A stretch of 8,978 nucleotides of DNA from an uncultured Blautia sp. (GTDB lineage Bacteria; Bacillota; Clostridia; Lachnospirales; Lachnospiraceae): contig CAKSAW010000046.1 in NCBI GenBank assembly GCA_934437695.1, positions 1 to 8,978 on the forward strand, written 5' to 3'. This document shows, piece after piece, positions 1 to 5,417 of the stretch. The notes under the pieces are model-generated. The model was not told the DNA's origin. It worked only from the letters and a program-made list of their open reading frames with translations, and ran no database searches. Position 1 is the stretch's first letter, and each line of letters starts with the position of its first letter. The translations under genes and the position numbers were made by a program.

Positions 1-113
1 GCCATCTCCAGAGGAATCAGAACTTCCATCAGTACTTCCAGGATTACAAGGATCGGAGCCAGTACAGACTGCTTCTTGTATTCCCGGACTGAACGTAAAA
101 GTTTCTTATTCAT
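1..113 (-). CDS. N-terminus of a probable ABC exporter subunit (partial)
   Basis: Only the first 37 codons lie in the window; the gene runs off the left edge. The start ATG at 113-111 is preceded by GGAGGA at 130-125, about 11 nt upstream. The peptide begins MNKKLLRSVREYKKQSVLAP and continues into a hydrophobic stretch (ILVILEVLMEVLIPLEMA). This is the usual opening of the first transmembrane helix of half-size ABC exporters with a fused membrane domain and ATPase: a short basic, amphipathic elbow followed by TM1. No ATPase motif can be seen because of the truncation, so the family call rests on this opening and on context. It lies 36 nt downstream of a MarR-type regulator on the same strand, and marR followed by one or two ABC exporter genes is a common arrangement in Clostridia, usually for drug or peptide efflux. 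The substrate cannot be inferred. Confidence 0.65.
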   Translation of the reverse strand, partial: MNKKLLRSVREYKKQSVLAPILVILEVLMEVLIPLEM

Positions 114-149
114 CTTTGTCAATGTCCTCCTTATGTCTCGTTTTTTCTG

Positions 150-629
150 CTAAAATGTATTTGAAAAATCATTCCTGCTATCGCAGGATTTTTTCCGATT
201 TTCATACATCTGCCAGAGAACCTGTTTGCACAGTTCCACATCCTCCTTCGGAATTCCCCGGAGCATTTTGGCTTCACCTTCTTCAATACTCTTTAAAATT
301 GCAGGACGGATCTTCTCTGCTTTCTCTGTGGGAATAATCTGTTTCAGGCGTGCATCCTGTTTCGCACTCTCTCTGTAAATGTAACCGTTCTTCTCCATCA
401 GCTTCAGGATCCCTGTCACTGTAGGTTTTCTGACCTGGAATTCCTCTTCAATATCTTTCTGATAGAGATCCCTGTGCATGGTTTCCAGAAGGATAAATTT
501 CAGCACATGCTTCTGCATGGTCGTCAGATCGTCATTCTCCATCACCTCTGCCGGATTATGCCGTTTCATTGTATGGGATAAAATATGTATCAGCCTGCCT
601 ACATGCATCTCATTCAGCTTCTGTTTCAT
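150..629 (-). CDS. MarR-family transcriptional regulator
   Basis: A 159-residue protein, the usual MarR length. MarR proteins are dimeric winged-helix DNA-binding proteins that normally repress their own operon and release DNA on binding a small ligand. Visible parts are: N-terminal helices of the dimer interface (about 1-50), a helix-turn-helix (about 56-80, YQKDIEEEFQVRKPTVTGIL, with the recognition helix near 68-80), and a wing with the conserved DxRxK pattern (D92, R94, K96) followed by PTEKA. A C-terminal helical region (about 103-145) would complete the dimer interface. The gene is followed after 36 nt by a probable ABC exporter gene and preceded by a consensus promoter overlapped by inverted repeats, so autorepression and control of efflux are inferred. 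The annotated ATG at 629-627 lacks a well-placed ribosome binding site, because the strong one sits 21 nt upstream. The true N-terminus is therefore uncertain by a few residues. The ligand is unknown. Confidence 0.9.
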   Translation of the reverse strand: MKQKLNEMHVGRLIHILSHTMKRHNPAEVMENDDLTTMQKHVLKFILLETMHRDLYQKDIEEEFQVRKPTVTGILKLMEKNGYIYRESAKQDARLKQIIPTEKAEKIRPAILKSIEEGEAKMLRGIPKEDVELCKQVLWQMYENRKKSCDSRNDFSNTF

Positions 630-650
630 TTCCTCGTCTATCTCACCGCA

Positions 651-657
651 CCTCCTT
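651..657 (-). promoter_or_regulatory. Ribosome binding site displaced from the marR ATG
   Basis: A perfect AAGGAGG (minus strand, 657-651) lies 21 nt before the first in-frame ATG of the marR gene, too far for normal use. An in-frame ATA codon (641-639) sits at the ideal spacing of 9 nt and would add four residues (ATA, GAC, GAG, GAA) before the ATG. A GTG at 646-644 opens a two-codon frame (GTG AGA TAG) in another phase. Either the ATA start, the micro-ORF with reinitiation, or the weak GAGG directly before the ATG is used. Confidence 0.6.
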
Positions 658-690
658 AAATCAGCAACATACTATTGCAAAGCTATATAA

Positions 691-731
691 ATAATGGTTA
701 GGTTACTATCCATTAGCTGCCTAACTATTAT
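691..731. promoter_or_regulatory. Compound inverted repeat, probable MarR operator
   Basis: The outer arms ATAATGGTTAGG (691-702) and CCTAACTATTAT (720-731) are inverted repeats matching at 11 of 12 positions with a 17-nt spacer. The same stretch also divides into two tandem dyads of form TTAG-N4-CTA, centred near 703.5 and 718.5 and thus 15 bp apart: GGTTAG/CTATCC (5 of 6 positions symmetrical) and a weaker CATTAG/CTAACT. TTAG...CTAA half-sites are typical of MarR-family operators. The block overlaps the -10 box and presumed start site of the marR promoter, which fits steric autorepression. Binding is inferred. Confidence 0.75.
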
Positions 732-755
732 ATGGCTTTAGTTTTTTTATGTCAA
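727..755 (-). promoter_or_regulatory. Consensus sigma-A promoter of the marR-exporter operon
   Basis: On the minus strand, TTGACA (755-750) and TATAAT (732-727) are separated by exactly 17 nt, a perfect match to the housekeeping promoter consensus. Transcription would start near 720 and give a leader of roughly 90 nt before the marR ATG. The -10 box lies inside the outer arm of the inverted repeat at 691-731. A perfect promoter held down by a local operator is the usual design for a strongly inducible efflux operon. Confidence 0.85.
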
Positions 756-798
756 TACTCATTTTATATTTCTCCTTTTGAGCTGCTCAAAAATAGAT

Positions 799-827
799 TT
801 GCAAGGACTCTCAGAATATGTTAAAAT
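799..827 (+). promoter_or_regulatory. Promoter of thrH, with extended -10
   Basis: TTGCAA (799-804) and TAAAAT (822-827) are 17 nt apart, and TG at 819-820 gives an extended -10 element. Transcription would start near 834, leaving a leader of about 64 nt. It fires away from the marR promoter; the two -35 boxes are 43 nt apart, so the two regulatory regions are adjacent but not overlapping. Confidence 0.65.
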
Positions 828-897
828 AGTTTCACAAAATAAAGCATTAAAGGATTTTCAGGAATAAAAGGGATTTACACAAAGGAGGATTTTTATT

Positions 898-1500
898 ATG
901 TATATTACATGTCTTGACGTAGAGGGCGTACTGGTGCCTGAGATCTGGATCGCATTTGCTGAGGCAAGCGGAATCCCGGAGCTGAAGAAAACCACACGTG
1001 ATGAGCCGGATTACGATAAGCTGATGAACTGGAGACTTGGTGTTCTGAAAGAGCATGGTCTCGGACTGAAAGAAATTCAGGATGTGATCGCAAAGATTGA
1101 TCCGCTTCCGGGTGCAAAGGAATTCCTGGATGAACTTCGTTCTTTCTCTCAGGTAATTCTGATCAGCGATACTTTCACACAGTTTGCAGCACCGCTCATG
1201 GAGAAGCTTGGCAGACCTACCTTATTCTGCAACACTCTTGAAGTTGCAGACAACGGTGAGATTACAGGCTTTAAGATGAGAGTGGAGCAGTCCAAATTAA
1301 CTACTGTGAAGGCTTTACAGTCTATCGGATTTGATACAATTGCAAGCGGTGATTCCTACAATGACCTTGGCATGATCCAGGCAAGCAAGGCAGGATTTCT
1401 CTTCCGCAGCACAGACAAGATCAAGGCAGATTATCCGGATATCCCGGCTTATGAAGAATATGATGAATTGCTGACAGCTATCAAAAATGCAATGAATTAA
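898..1500 (+). CDS. thrH: Bifunctional phosphoserine phosphatase/homoserine phosphotransferase ThrH
   Basis: A 200-residue HAD-superfamily enzyme closely resembling Pseudomonas ThrH, including the opening CLDVEGVLVPEIWIAFAE and the TTRDEPDYD segment. The family hydrolyses L-phosphoserine to serine and can pass the phosphate to homoserine, making O-phosphohomoserine, the precursor of threonine. The HAD motifs are present: motif I with nucleophile D7 and E9 (ThrH proteins have DxE where ordinary SerB has DxD), motif II S90-D91 in LISDTF, motif III near K133, and motif IV GDSYND (151-156) with metal ligands D152 and D156. The cap domain lies at about 15-70. The start is fixed by AAAGGAGG (881-888) 9 nt before the ATG. 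It is a cytoplasmic enzyme in a single-gene unit with its own promoter and terminator, with no other serine or threonine gene beside it. Whether phosphatase or phosphotransferase activity dominates cannot be read from the sequence. Confidence 0.9.
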   Translation: MYITCLDVEGVLVPEIWIAFAEASGIPELKKTTRDEPDYDKLMNWRLGVLKEHGLGLKEIQDVIAKIDPLPGAKEFLDELRSFSQVILISDTFTQFAAPLMEKLGRPTLFCNTLEVADNGEITGFKMRVEQSKLTTVKALQSIGFDTIASGDSYNDLGMIQASKAGFLFRSTDKIKADYPDIPAYEEYDELLTAIKNAMN

Positions 1501-1507
1501 CTCAAAT

Positions 1508-1551
1508 AAAAATCTGCAGGAGATACCTGAACGTATCTCCTGCAGATTTTT
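1508..1551. terminator. Bidirectional rho-independent terminator between thrH and the Nudix gene
   Basis: The arms AAAAATCTGCAGGAGATAC (1508-1526) and its exact complement (1533-1551) form a perfect 19-bp stem with the 6-nt loop CTGAAC. Runs of T follow on both strands (five on plus; TTTTTATTT on minus). It begins 7 nt after the thrH stop and lies between converging genes. It therefore probably ends both transcripts; the Nudix stop is about 100 nt away, with no better hairpin between. Confidence 0.93.
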
Positions 1552-1647
1552 CATTAATATATATCATACAGCTGTTTTCAGACTCCGATTGCAGAAACCA
1601 AATTCAGACAAAATATACTGTAGCGTAGGGCATACAGATTGCAAGTA

Positions 1648-2154
1648 TTACTCGAACACTTTCTTTATACTGTCATAATGCAGAAATTTCCCTTCTTCTG
1701 CAATTTTCCTGATCTCCTCAGGTGTGGCAAACATATATCCATCTGTCTCTTCTTCCTGCAGATGCAGGTCTTTCTCATCGACATCCATAACAAAGCGATA
1801 CACATCCACAAAATAGTTATCACCTTCCCCTGGATTCTCCCTCTTATAAGTAAACATATATCCGCCTTCTGCATTTTCTGCATCCAGTCCTGTTTCCTCT
1901 CTGACTTCCCTCAGAACTGCTTCACGGGATTCTTCTCCGGCCTGGGCTGCACCTCCGGAAACTTCCCACCAGCCCGGTGCCCATGCCTTGGTCATCACTC
2001 GTTTTGTGATCAGGAATTTGCCATCCGGTCTGCAGATCACACCAAGTACCGTCAGATGATACTCTCCATCCTTAAGACACCAGTCATTTCTTTTCATTGT
2101 ACGTCCTGTCAGTTTCTTATCCTTATCATAAATATCCCATAATTCCATTTTCAT
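1648..2154 (-). CDS. Nudix hydrolase
   Basis: A 168-residue cytoplasmic hydrolase of nucleoside-diphosphate-linked substrates. The full Nudix box (G-x5-E-x7-REV-x-EE-x-GL) spans residues 68-90, with G68, E74 and the metal-binding R82-E83...E86-E87 all intact. The preceding strand and turn GWWEVSGGA (61-69) are typical of the fold. The N-terminus (MELWDIYDKDKKLTGR) and HLTVLGVI resemble the Idi-like/YfcD-like Nudix group (COG1443), but the isopentenyl isomerase active-site cysteine/glutamate pattern is not evident, so a pyrophosphohydrolase is the safer call and the substrate is unknown. Two starts are possible: M1 at 2154, 4 nt from GGGAG (2163-2159), or M3 at 2148, 10 nt away. Family members often begin MELWD, so M3 may be correct. 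The gene stands alone, convergent with thrH and downstream of the oppA terminator. Confidence 0.88.
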   Translation of the reverse strand: MKMELWDIYDKDKKLTGRTMKRNDWCLKDGEYHLTVLGVICRPDGKFLITKRVMTKAWAPGWWEVSGGAAQAGEESREAVLREVREETGLDAENAEGGYMFTYKRENPGEGDNYFVDVYRFVMDVDEKDLHLQEEETDGYMFATPEEIRKIAEEGKFLHYDSIKKVFE

Positions 2155-2213
2155 CTATCTCCCTGTAAAATTTTTTAGATATATGTTGTCCATGACGTTT
2201 TATATATTTATAT

Positions 2214-2242
2214 ATGATAGCATCTTACAGCCCGCATTGCAA
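2214..2242 (-). promoter_or_regulatory. Probable promoter of the Nudix gene
   Basis: Minus strand TTGCAA (2242-2237) and TATCAT (2219-2214) with 17-nt spacing, followed by a very AT-rich stretch (about 2197-2216). Transcription would start near 2207, giving a leader of about 50 nt. Other TATA-like strings in the AT-rich stretch make the -10 choice uncertain. Confidence 0.5.
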
Positions 2243-2287
2243 TCATATACTACGTTAATTCTATAAAGCAATCACCTGACTGGAACC

Positions 2288-2335
2288 TTTTTATGTTATA
2301 GGGACATTACGGAGTAATTTCGTATAACATAAAAA
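2288..2335. repeat. Nested inverted repeat between oppA and the Nudix gene
   Basis: A perfect 13-bp inverted repeat, TTTTTATGTTATA (2288-2300) and TATAACATAAAAA (2323-2335), encloses 22 nt. Within these lies a second dyad, ATTAC-GGA-GTAAT (2306-2318). It does not have terminator form in either direction, since the T runs are at the 5' side of each stem. Its right arm contains the U-tract of the oppA terminator. It sits about 45 nt upstream of the -35 of the Nudix promoter. It could be a regulator binding site or a 3'-end structure; I do not recognise it. Confidence 0.6.
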
Positions 2336-2375
2336 CAGCTCCATGCAAAGAACCTTAAATTCTTTTGCATGAAGC
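2331..2375 (-). terminator. Rho-independent terminator of oppA
   Basis: Read on the minus strand, GCTTCATGCAAAAGAA (2375-2360) pairs with TTCTTTGCATGGAGC (2352-2338) across a 7-nt loop. There is one G-U pair and one bulged A. Five U residues follow (2335-2331) after a 2-nt gap. It lies about 65 nt after the oppA stop codon and ends the opp cluster. Confidence 0.85.
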
Positions 2376-2440
2376 CGTTATAGTTTGCCTTTATATCAGA
2401 AAGAACATTAATCTCTCATTCTGCTTTTAAGCTTTGGATC

Positions 2441-4090
2441 TTATTCCTTTGTTGTATATGAGAAGAAGAAGAATCCAAGAGGTGTATAGTACATACCCTT
2501 AATGTCATCTTTCAGCATGTATGGCTGTACATAGAAGTACAGAGGAGCCAGTACGCTGTCGTCTTTGATCAGGATATCTTCTGCTGCATGGAATGCTTTC
2601 ATACGTTCTGCTGGATCAGATGTGGATTTTGCTGCATCGATCTGTGCATCGTAATCCGGGTTGGAGTACTGAGCATCATTGTTTCCGCCGCCTGTGTACC
2701 ACATATCAAGGAATGTACAAGGATCATTGTAGTCTCCAATCCATCCGTTACGGGAAATCTGATAGTTACCTTCTTTTCTGTTCTGAAGGAATACGTTCCA
2801 GTCCTGGTTGTCCAGATTTACTGTAACACCAAGCTGTTCCTGCCACATATTCTGAAGTGCTTCAGCGATCTTTTTGTGTTTGTCATCTGTGTTGTACAGA
2901 TATTCAACTGTCGGGAATCCTTCACCGTTCGGATATCCTGCATCTGCAAGAAGCTGACGTGCTTCTTCACAGTTCTTCTCATAATCTTCTTCAGAAACGC
3001 TGTAATATTCACCGCCTACTGTACGGAAGTCTTCTCCGCTTGGTCCTTCTGCGTCATAAACACCATTCGGAACATATCCTGTTGCAGGAGTTTCACCAGT
3101 CTGTGTAACGCTCTCTACAATGTAGTTACGGTCAATAGCAAGTGAGAATGCTTTACGAACCTTAGGATCAGAGAATGTTTCATCCTCTGTATTGAAGCAT
3201 GCATAGTATGTTCCAATGTAATCTCCCAGTTCGATCTCTCCGGATGCAAGTAAACCGGCAACCTCATCTACAGGGAAGTTGTTGATGAAATCAAGTTCTC
3301 CGTTGTTATATCCTTTAAGGATAGCATTGCTGTCGTCCAGAAGTGCAAATTTGATTGTGTTCGGACCAAGGTTTTCATAATCATAGTAGTTTTCATTCTT
3401 TTCCATAAGAATGTAAGCGTTATGAGACCATTCTTTCAGCTTATATGCACCGTTGGTTACATAAGTTGCAGGATCAAATGTCCAGTTGTCGCTTCCCTCT
3501 ACGATATCTTTACGAACAGGGTATGTTGCCGGGAATGCCATGATTTCTTCGAAATATGGGCAGTCATAGCTTAAATCGATCTGCAGTGTTGTATCATCTA
3601 CAGCCTTAACTGCGAGAGTGTCAACATCAGCACTTCCGTCAGCTACTTCGCTGTAGCCTTTTACCATGTCGATCATGTAAGTGTAATCTGCTGCTGTTTC
3701 CGGATTTGCCAGACGTTTCCAGGAATACTCGAAATCCTGTGCTGTAACTGCCTGTCCATCAGACCACTTGATGCCGTCACGAAGATGGAATGTATATGTT
3801 ACTGTTCCATCATCATTTGTCTCTTTATCCCAGGATTCAGCCTGTCCTGGAACTGTAGTAGCATTTCCTTCACCGTCGTCAGCCCATTTAACCAGACCTT
3901 CGAACATATGCTGACACATAATGGAACCGTCCATTGTTGTGTTCAATGCAGGGTCGATACTCTGTGGTTCAGATGCGATACAGAGATTCAGATCAAATCC
4001 CTCTGCTGCCATTACAGACGCCGGAGCTGCCATGCTTGTTACCATAGCCGCTGTCAGAGCCAGAGACATAATTGTTTTTGCCTTTCTCAT
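2441..4090 (-). CDS. oppA: Oligopeptide ABC transporter substrate-binding protein, no lipobox
   Basis: A 549-residue protein of the SBP_bac_5 (OppA/DppA) family, which captures peptides outside the cell and hands them to the OppBC channel. A signal peptide is clear: basic RKAK, a hydrophobic core at about 7-25, and a type I cleavage site V-M-A after residue 28. The mature part starts with LNLCIASEPQSIDPALN. The SBP5 motif is at about 97-125 (YTFHLRDGIKWSDGQAVTAQ). Later family landmarks are PNGVYDAEG (341-349), AGYPNGEGFP (384-393) and GWIGDYNDP (449-457). Gram-positive OppA proteins are normally lipoproteins, but no lipobox cysteine follows this signal; C37 in LNLC lies in the mature fold and lacks the small residue at -1. 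The start is set by AAAGGAGG (4105-4098) 7 nt before the ATG. It is last in the opp cluster, with its own promoter and a structured leader. Other solutes (dipeptides, nickel, cell-wall peptides) cannot be excluded. Confidence 0.92.
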   Translation of the reverse strand: MRKAKTIMSLALTAAMVTSMAAPASVMAAEGFDLNLCIASEPQSIDPALNTTMDGSIMCQHMFEGLVKWADDGEGNATTVPGQAESWDKETNDDGTVTYTFHLRDGIKWSDGQAVTAQDFEYSWKRLANPETAADYTYMIDMVKGYSEVADGSADVDTLAVKAVDDTTLQIDLSYDCPYFEEIMAFPATYPVRKDIVEGSDNWTFDPATYVTNGAYKLKEWSHNAYILMEKNENYYDYENLGPNTIKFALLDDSNAILKGYNNGELDFINNFPVDEVAGLLASGEIELGDYIGTYYACFNTEDETFSDPKVRKAFSLAIDRNYIVESVTQTGETPATGYVPNGVYDAEGPSGEDFRTVGGEYYSVSEEDYEKNCEEARQLLADAGYPNGEGFPTVEYLYNTDDKHKKIAEALQNMWQEQLGVTVNLDNQDWNVFLQNRKEGNYQISRNGWIGDYNDPCTFLDMWYTGGGNNDAQYSNPDYDAQIDAAKSTSDPAERMKAFHAAEDILIKDDSVLAPLYFYVQPYMLKDDIKGMYYTPLGFFFFSYTTKE

Positions 4091-4124
4091 TACTAGTCCT
4101 CCTTTATTATGGTTTTCAGTAACC

Positions 4125-4154
4125 GTTCAGCAATTTAGTGCTTAAATGCTGAAC
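4125..4154 (-). repeat. oppA leader hairpin, proximal
   Basis: GTTCAGCA (4125-4132) and TGCTGAAC (4147-4154) are exact inverted repeats, extended inward by TTTA/TAAA with one bulged base, around the loop GTGCT. The stem is therefore about 12 bp in the oppA leader, ending 19 nt before the AAAGGAGG. It has no U-tract, so it is not a terminator. It could stabilise the oppA message or be an operator dyad. Confidence 0.7.
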
Positions 4155-4160
4155 AGTTGT

Positions 4161-4184
4161 ATCGCTGTATCATCGTTCAGCGAT
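4161..4184 (-). repeat. oppA leader hairpin, distal
   Basis: ATCGCTG (4161-4167) and CAGCGAT (4178-4184) form a perfect 7-bp stem with a 10-nt loop. It contains GTTCAGCGATTT (4175-4186), a near copy (11 of 12) of GTTCAGCAATTT at 4125-4136, exactly 50 nt away. It lies within about 10 nt of the expected oppA transcription start, so it would be at the 5' end of the message. Confidence 0.6.
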
Positions 4185-4200
4185 TTGTATTATAAATTCC

Positions 4201-4229
4201 ATTATACAGGAATCTAATACCTGTGTTAA
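4201..4229 (-). promoter_or_regulatory. Internal promoter for oppA
   Basis: Minus strand TTAACA (4229-4224) and TATAAT (4206-4201) with 17-nt spacing: a perfect -10 and a 5-of-6 -35. Transcription would start near 4194 and give a leader of about 100 nt with two hairpins. A second TATAAT at 4194-4189 has only a poor -35. This promoter lets oppA be expressed above the membrane genes. Confidence 0.75.
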
Positions 4230-4314
4230 GTCTTTTTTTTCGCATTTATAAACATAATTACAGTCATAATTTTGTTAATTATTACCTATGTTATGTTTTT
4301 TCTGTCTTTTTTTA

Positions 4315-4329
4315 CATTTTCTGTCAATT
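4315..4329. promoter_or_regulatory. CodY-like box upstream of oppA
   Basis: CATTTTCTGTCAATT matches the CodY consensus AATTTTCWGAAAATT at 12 of 15 positions. CodY represses peptide uptake genes in several Firmicutes when branched-chain amino acids and GTP are plentiful. The site lies about 85 nt upstream of the oppA -35 and 74 nt after the oppF stop, not over the promoter, so its role is uncertain and a chance match in AT-rich DNA is quite possible. Confidence 0.3.
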
Positions 4330-4402
4330 CCCATTCTACTGCATCATTTCCGCGAAATAGCGTATTCAAAGCAGTTCACAGGCTTTCATCATACAGACTT
4401 GA

Positions 4403-5416
4403 TCATTTATCAAGCAGATGGCATGCTGCCCAGTGTCCGGGCTCATGCTCCTTGAACTTCGGTGTCTCCTCCTTGCACTGCTGTGTCGCATATGGACATC
4501 TGGTGTGGAAACGGCATCCGCTTGGCGGGTTCATAGGACTTGGCACATCTCCCTCAAGGATGATCCTCTGTCTTGTACGGCTCAGCTTAGGATCCGGTAC
4601 AGGAACTGCAGAGAGAAGTGTCTGTGTGTACGGATGGATCGGGTGGCGGTTCAGCTCATAGCTCTCACCAAGCTCTACCAGAGAACCCAGATACATAACA
4701 CCGATTCTATTGGAGATATGACGTACAACTGACAGGTCATGTGCAATAAACAGATAGGTCAGTCCCATCTCTGCCTGCATGTCCTCCAGCATATTTACTA
4801 CCTGTGACTGGATGGAAACGTCCAGAGCGGAGATCGGCTCATCACATACGATGAATTCCGGTTTTACGGCAAGTGCACGGGCAATACCTACACGCTGCTG
4901 CTGTCCGCCTGAGAATTCATGAGGATAACGGTTTGCATGCTCTGTATTTAATCCTACTCTTGAGAGCAGACCCTTGATCATATCCGCACGATCCTTCTTG
5001 TTTGCAGCCAGCTTATGAATATCAATGGCCTCTCCGATGATCTCTCCTACTGTCATACGCGGGTCAAGAGATGCGGAAGGATCCTGGAAAATGATCTGCA
5101 TTTTCTTACGGTAAGGAAGCATGTTTACAGCTTTCGCTTTTCCGATGGGATTTCCGTCTTTGTCCAGAGGATTGTCAAAAATCGTCTCGCCGTCATAAAT
5201 GATCTTACCACCGGTAGGCTCATACAGTCTGAGAAGAGTTCTTCCCAGAGTAGTCTTACCACAGCCGGACTCTCCTACCAGACCCAGGGTCTCTCCTTTT
5301 TTAATATAAAGAGAGACGTCCTGAACTGCCTGGACACCAGGTCCGTTCGCTCCTTTGATAGGGAAATATTTACGTAAATTCTGTATCTCGACAAGTTTCT
5401 TTTCTTCATTTGCCAT
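4403..5416 (-). CDS. oppF: Oligopeptide ABC transporter ATP-binding protein OppF
   Basis: A 337-residue cytoplasmic ATPase of the Opp/Dpp importer, pairing with OppD to power peptide import. The nucleotide-binding set is complete: Walker A GESGCGKT (48-55), Q-loop Q111 in [11 protein letters not shown], signature FSGGQQQR (168-175), Walker B FIVCDE (188-193) with catalytic E193, and H-loop H226. The C-terminal oligopeptide/dipeptide domain (about 240-337) contains HPYTQTLL and [14 protein letters not shown], plus four cysteines C301, C307, C314 and C332 in the spacing seen in Opp ATPases that may bind an iron-sulfur cluster. The QQQR signature and PISALDVS after Walker B are typical of OppF rather than OppD. 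The ATG lies 1 nt after the oppD stop (TGA T ATG), and its ribosome binding site AAGGAGGAG is inside the end of oppD. The two are therefore translationally coupled. Confidence 0.95.
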   Translation of the reverse strand: MANEEKKLVEIQNLRKYFPIKGANGPGVQAVQDVSLYIKKGETLGLVGESGCGKTTLGRTLLRLYEPTGGKIIYDGETIFDNPLDKDGNPIGKAKAVNMLPYRKKMQIIFQDPSASLDPRMTVGEIIGEAIDIHKLAANKKDRADMIKGLLSRVGLNTEHANRYPHEFSGGQQQRVGIARALAVKPEFIVCDEPISALDVSIQSQVVNMLEDMQAEMGLTYLFIAHDLSVVRHISNRIGVMYLGSLVELGESYELNRHPIHPYTQTLLSAVPVPDPKLSRTRQRIILEGDVPSPMNPPSGCRFHTRCPYATQQCKEETPKFKEHEPGHWAACHLLDK

Positions 5417-5417
5417 A

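Larger units (their letters stand above)
4091..4402. other. oppF-oppA intergenic region (312 nt)
   Basis: An AT-rich non-coding gap inside the opp cluster. Read on the minus strand it holds, in order: a weak stem overlapping the oppF stop (CTTGAT/ATCAAG) with no U-tract; a small dyad ATTTC-CGC-GAAAT (4346-4358); a CodY-like box (4315-4329); AT-rich inverted repeats ATAATTA/TAATTAT (4254-4260, 4276-4282); an A8 run (T8 at 4232-4239 on plus); the oppA promoter; two leader hairpins; and the oppA ribosome binding site. I find no convincing terminator after oppF, so readthrough into oppA remains possible. Confidence 0.7.

Noticed and set aside
853..867. CodY-like match (GATTTTCAGGAATAA) in the thrH leader
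   Set aside because: Five mismatches out of 15; such matches are expected by chance in AT-rich leaders.
1639..2142. Plus-strand open frame of 167 codons opposite the Nudix gene
   Set aside because: It mirrors almost exactly the Nudix gene, has no recognisable domain and an unlikely composition, while the minus strand has an intact Nudix box.
2588..3145. Plus-strand open frame of 185 codons opposite oppA
   Set aside because: Cysteine-, phenylalanine- and isoleucine-rich composition and position fully inside a well-supported gene mark it as an antisense shadow; it has no family resemblance.
3979..3987. Cysteine near residue 37 of OppA as a lipobox
   Set aside because: The -1 residue is Leu instead of Gly, Ala or Ser, the hydrophobic core ended about ten residues earlier, and the segment aligns with the first strand of the mature OppA fold.
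4393..4415. Hairpin at the oppF stop codon as a terminator
   Set aside because: The stem is only 6 bp (CTTGAT/ATCAAG), is AT-rich, overlaps the coding end, and is not followed by a T run.
4272..4661. Plus-strand open frame of 129 codons covering part of the oppF-oppA gap
   Set aside because: It begins in AT-rich spacer and continues antisense to the end of oppF; it lacks a ribosome binding site, and its composition is not protein-like.
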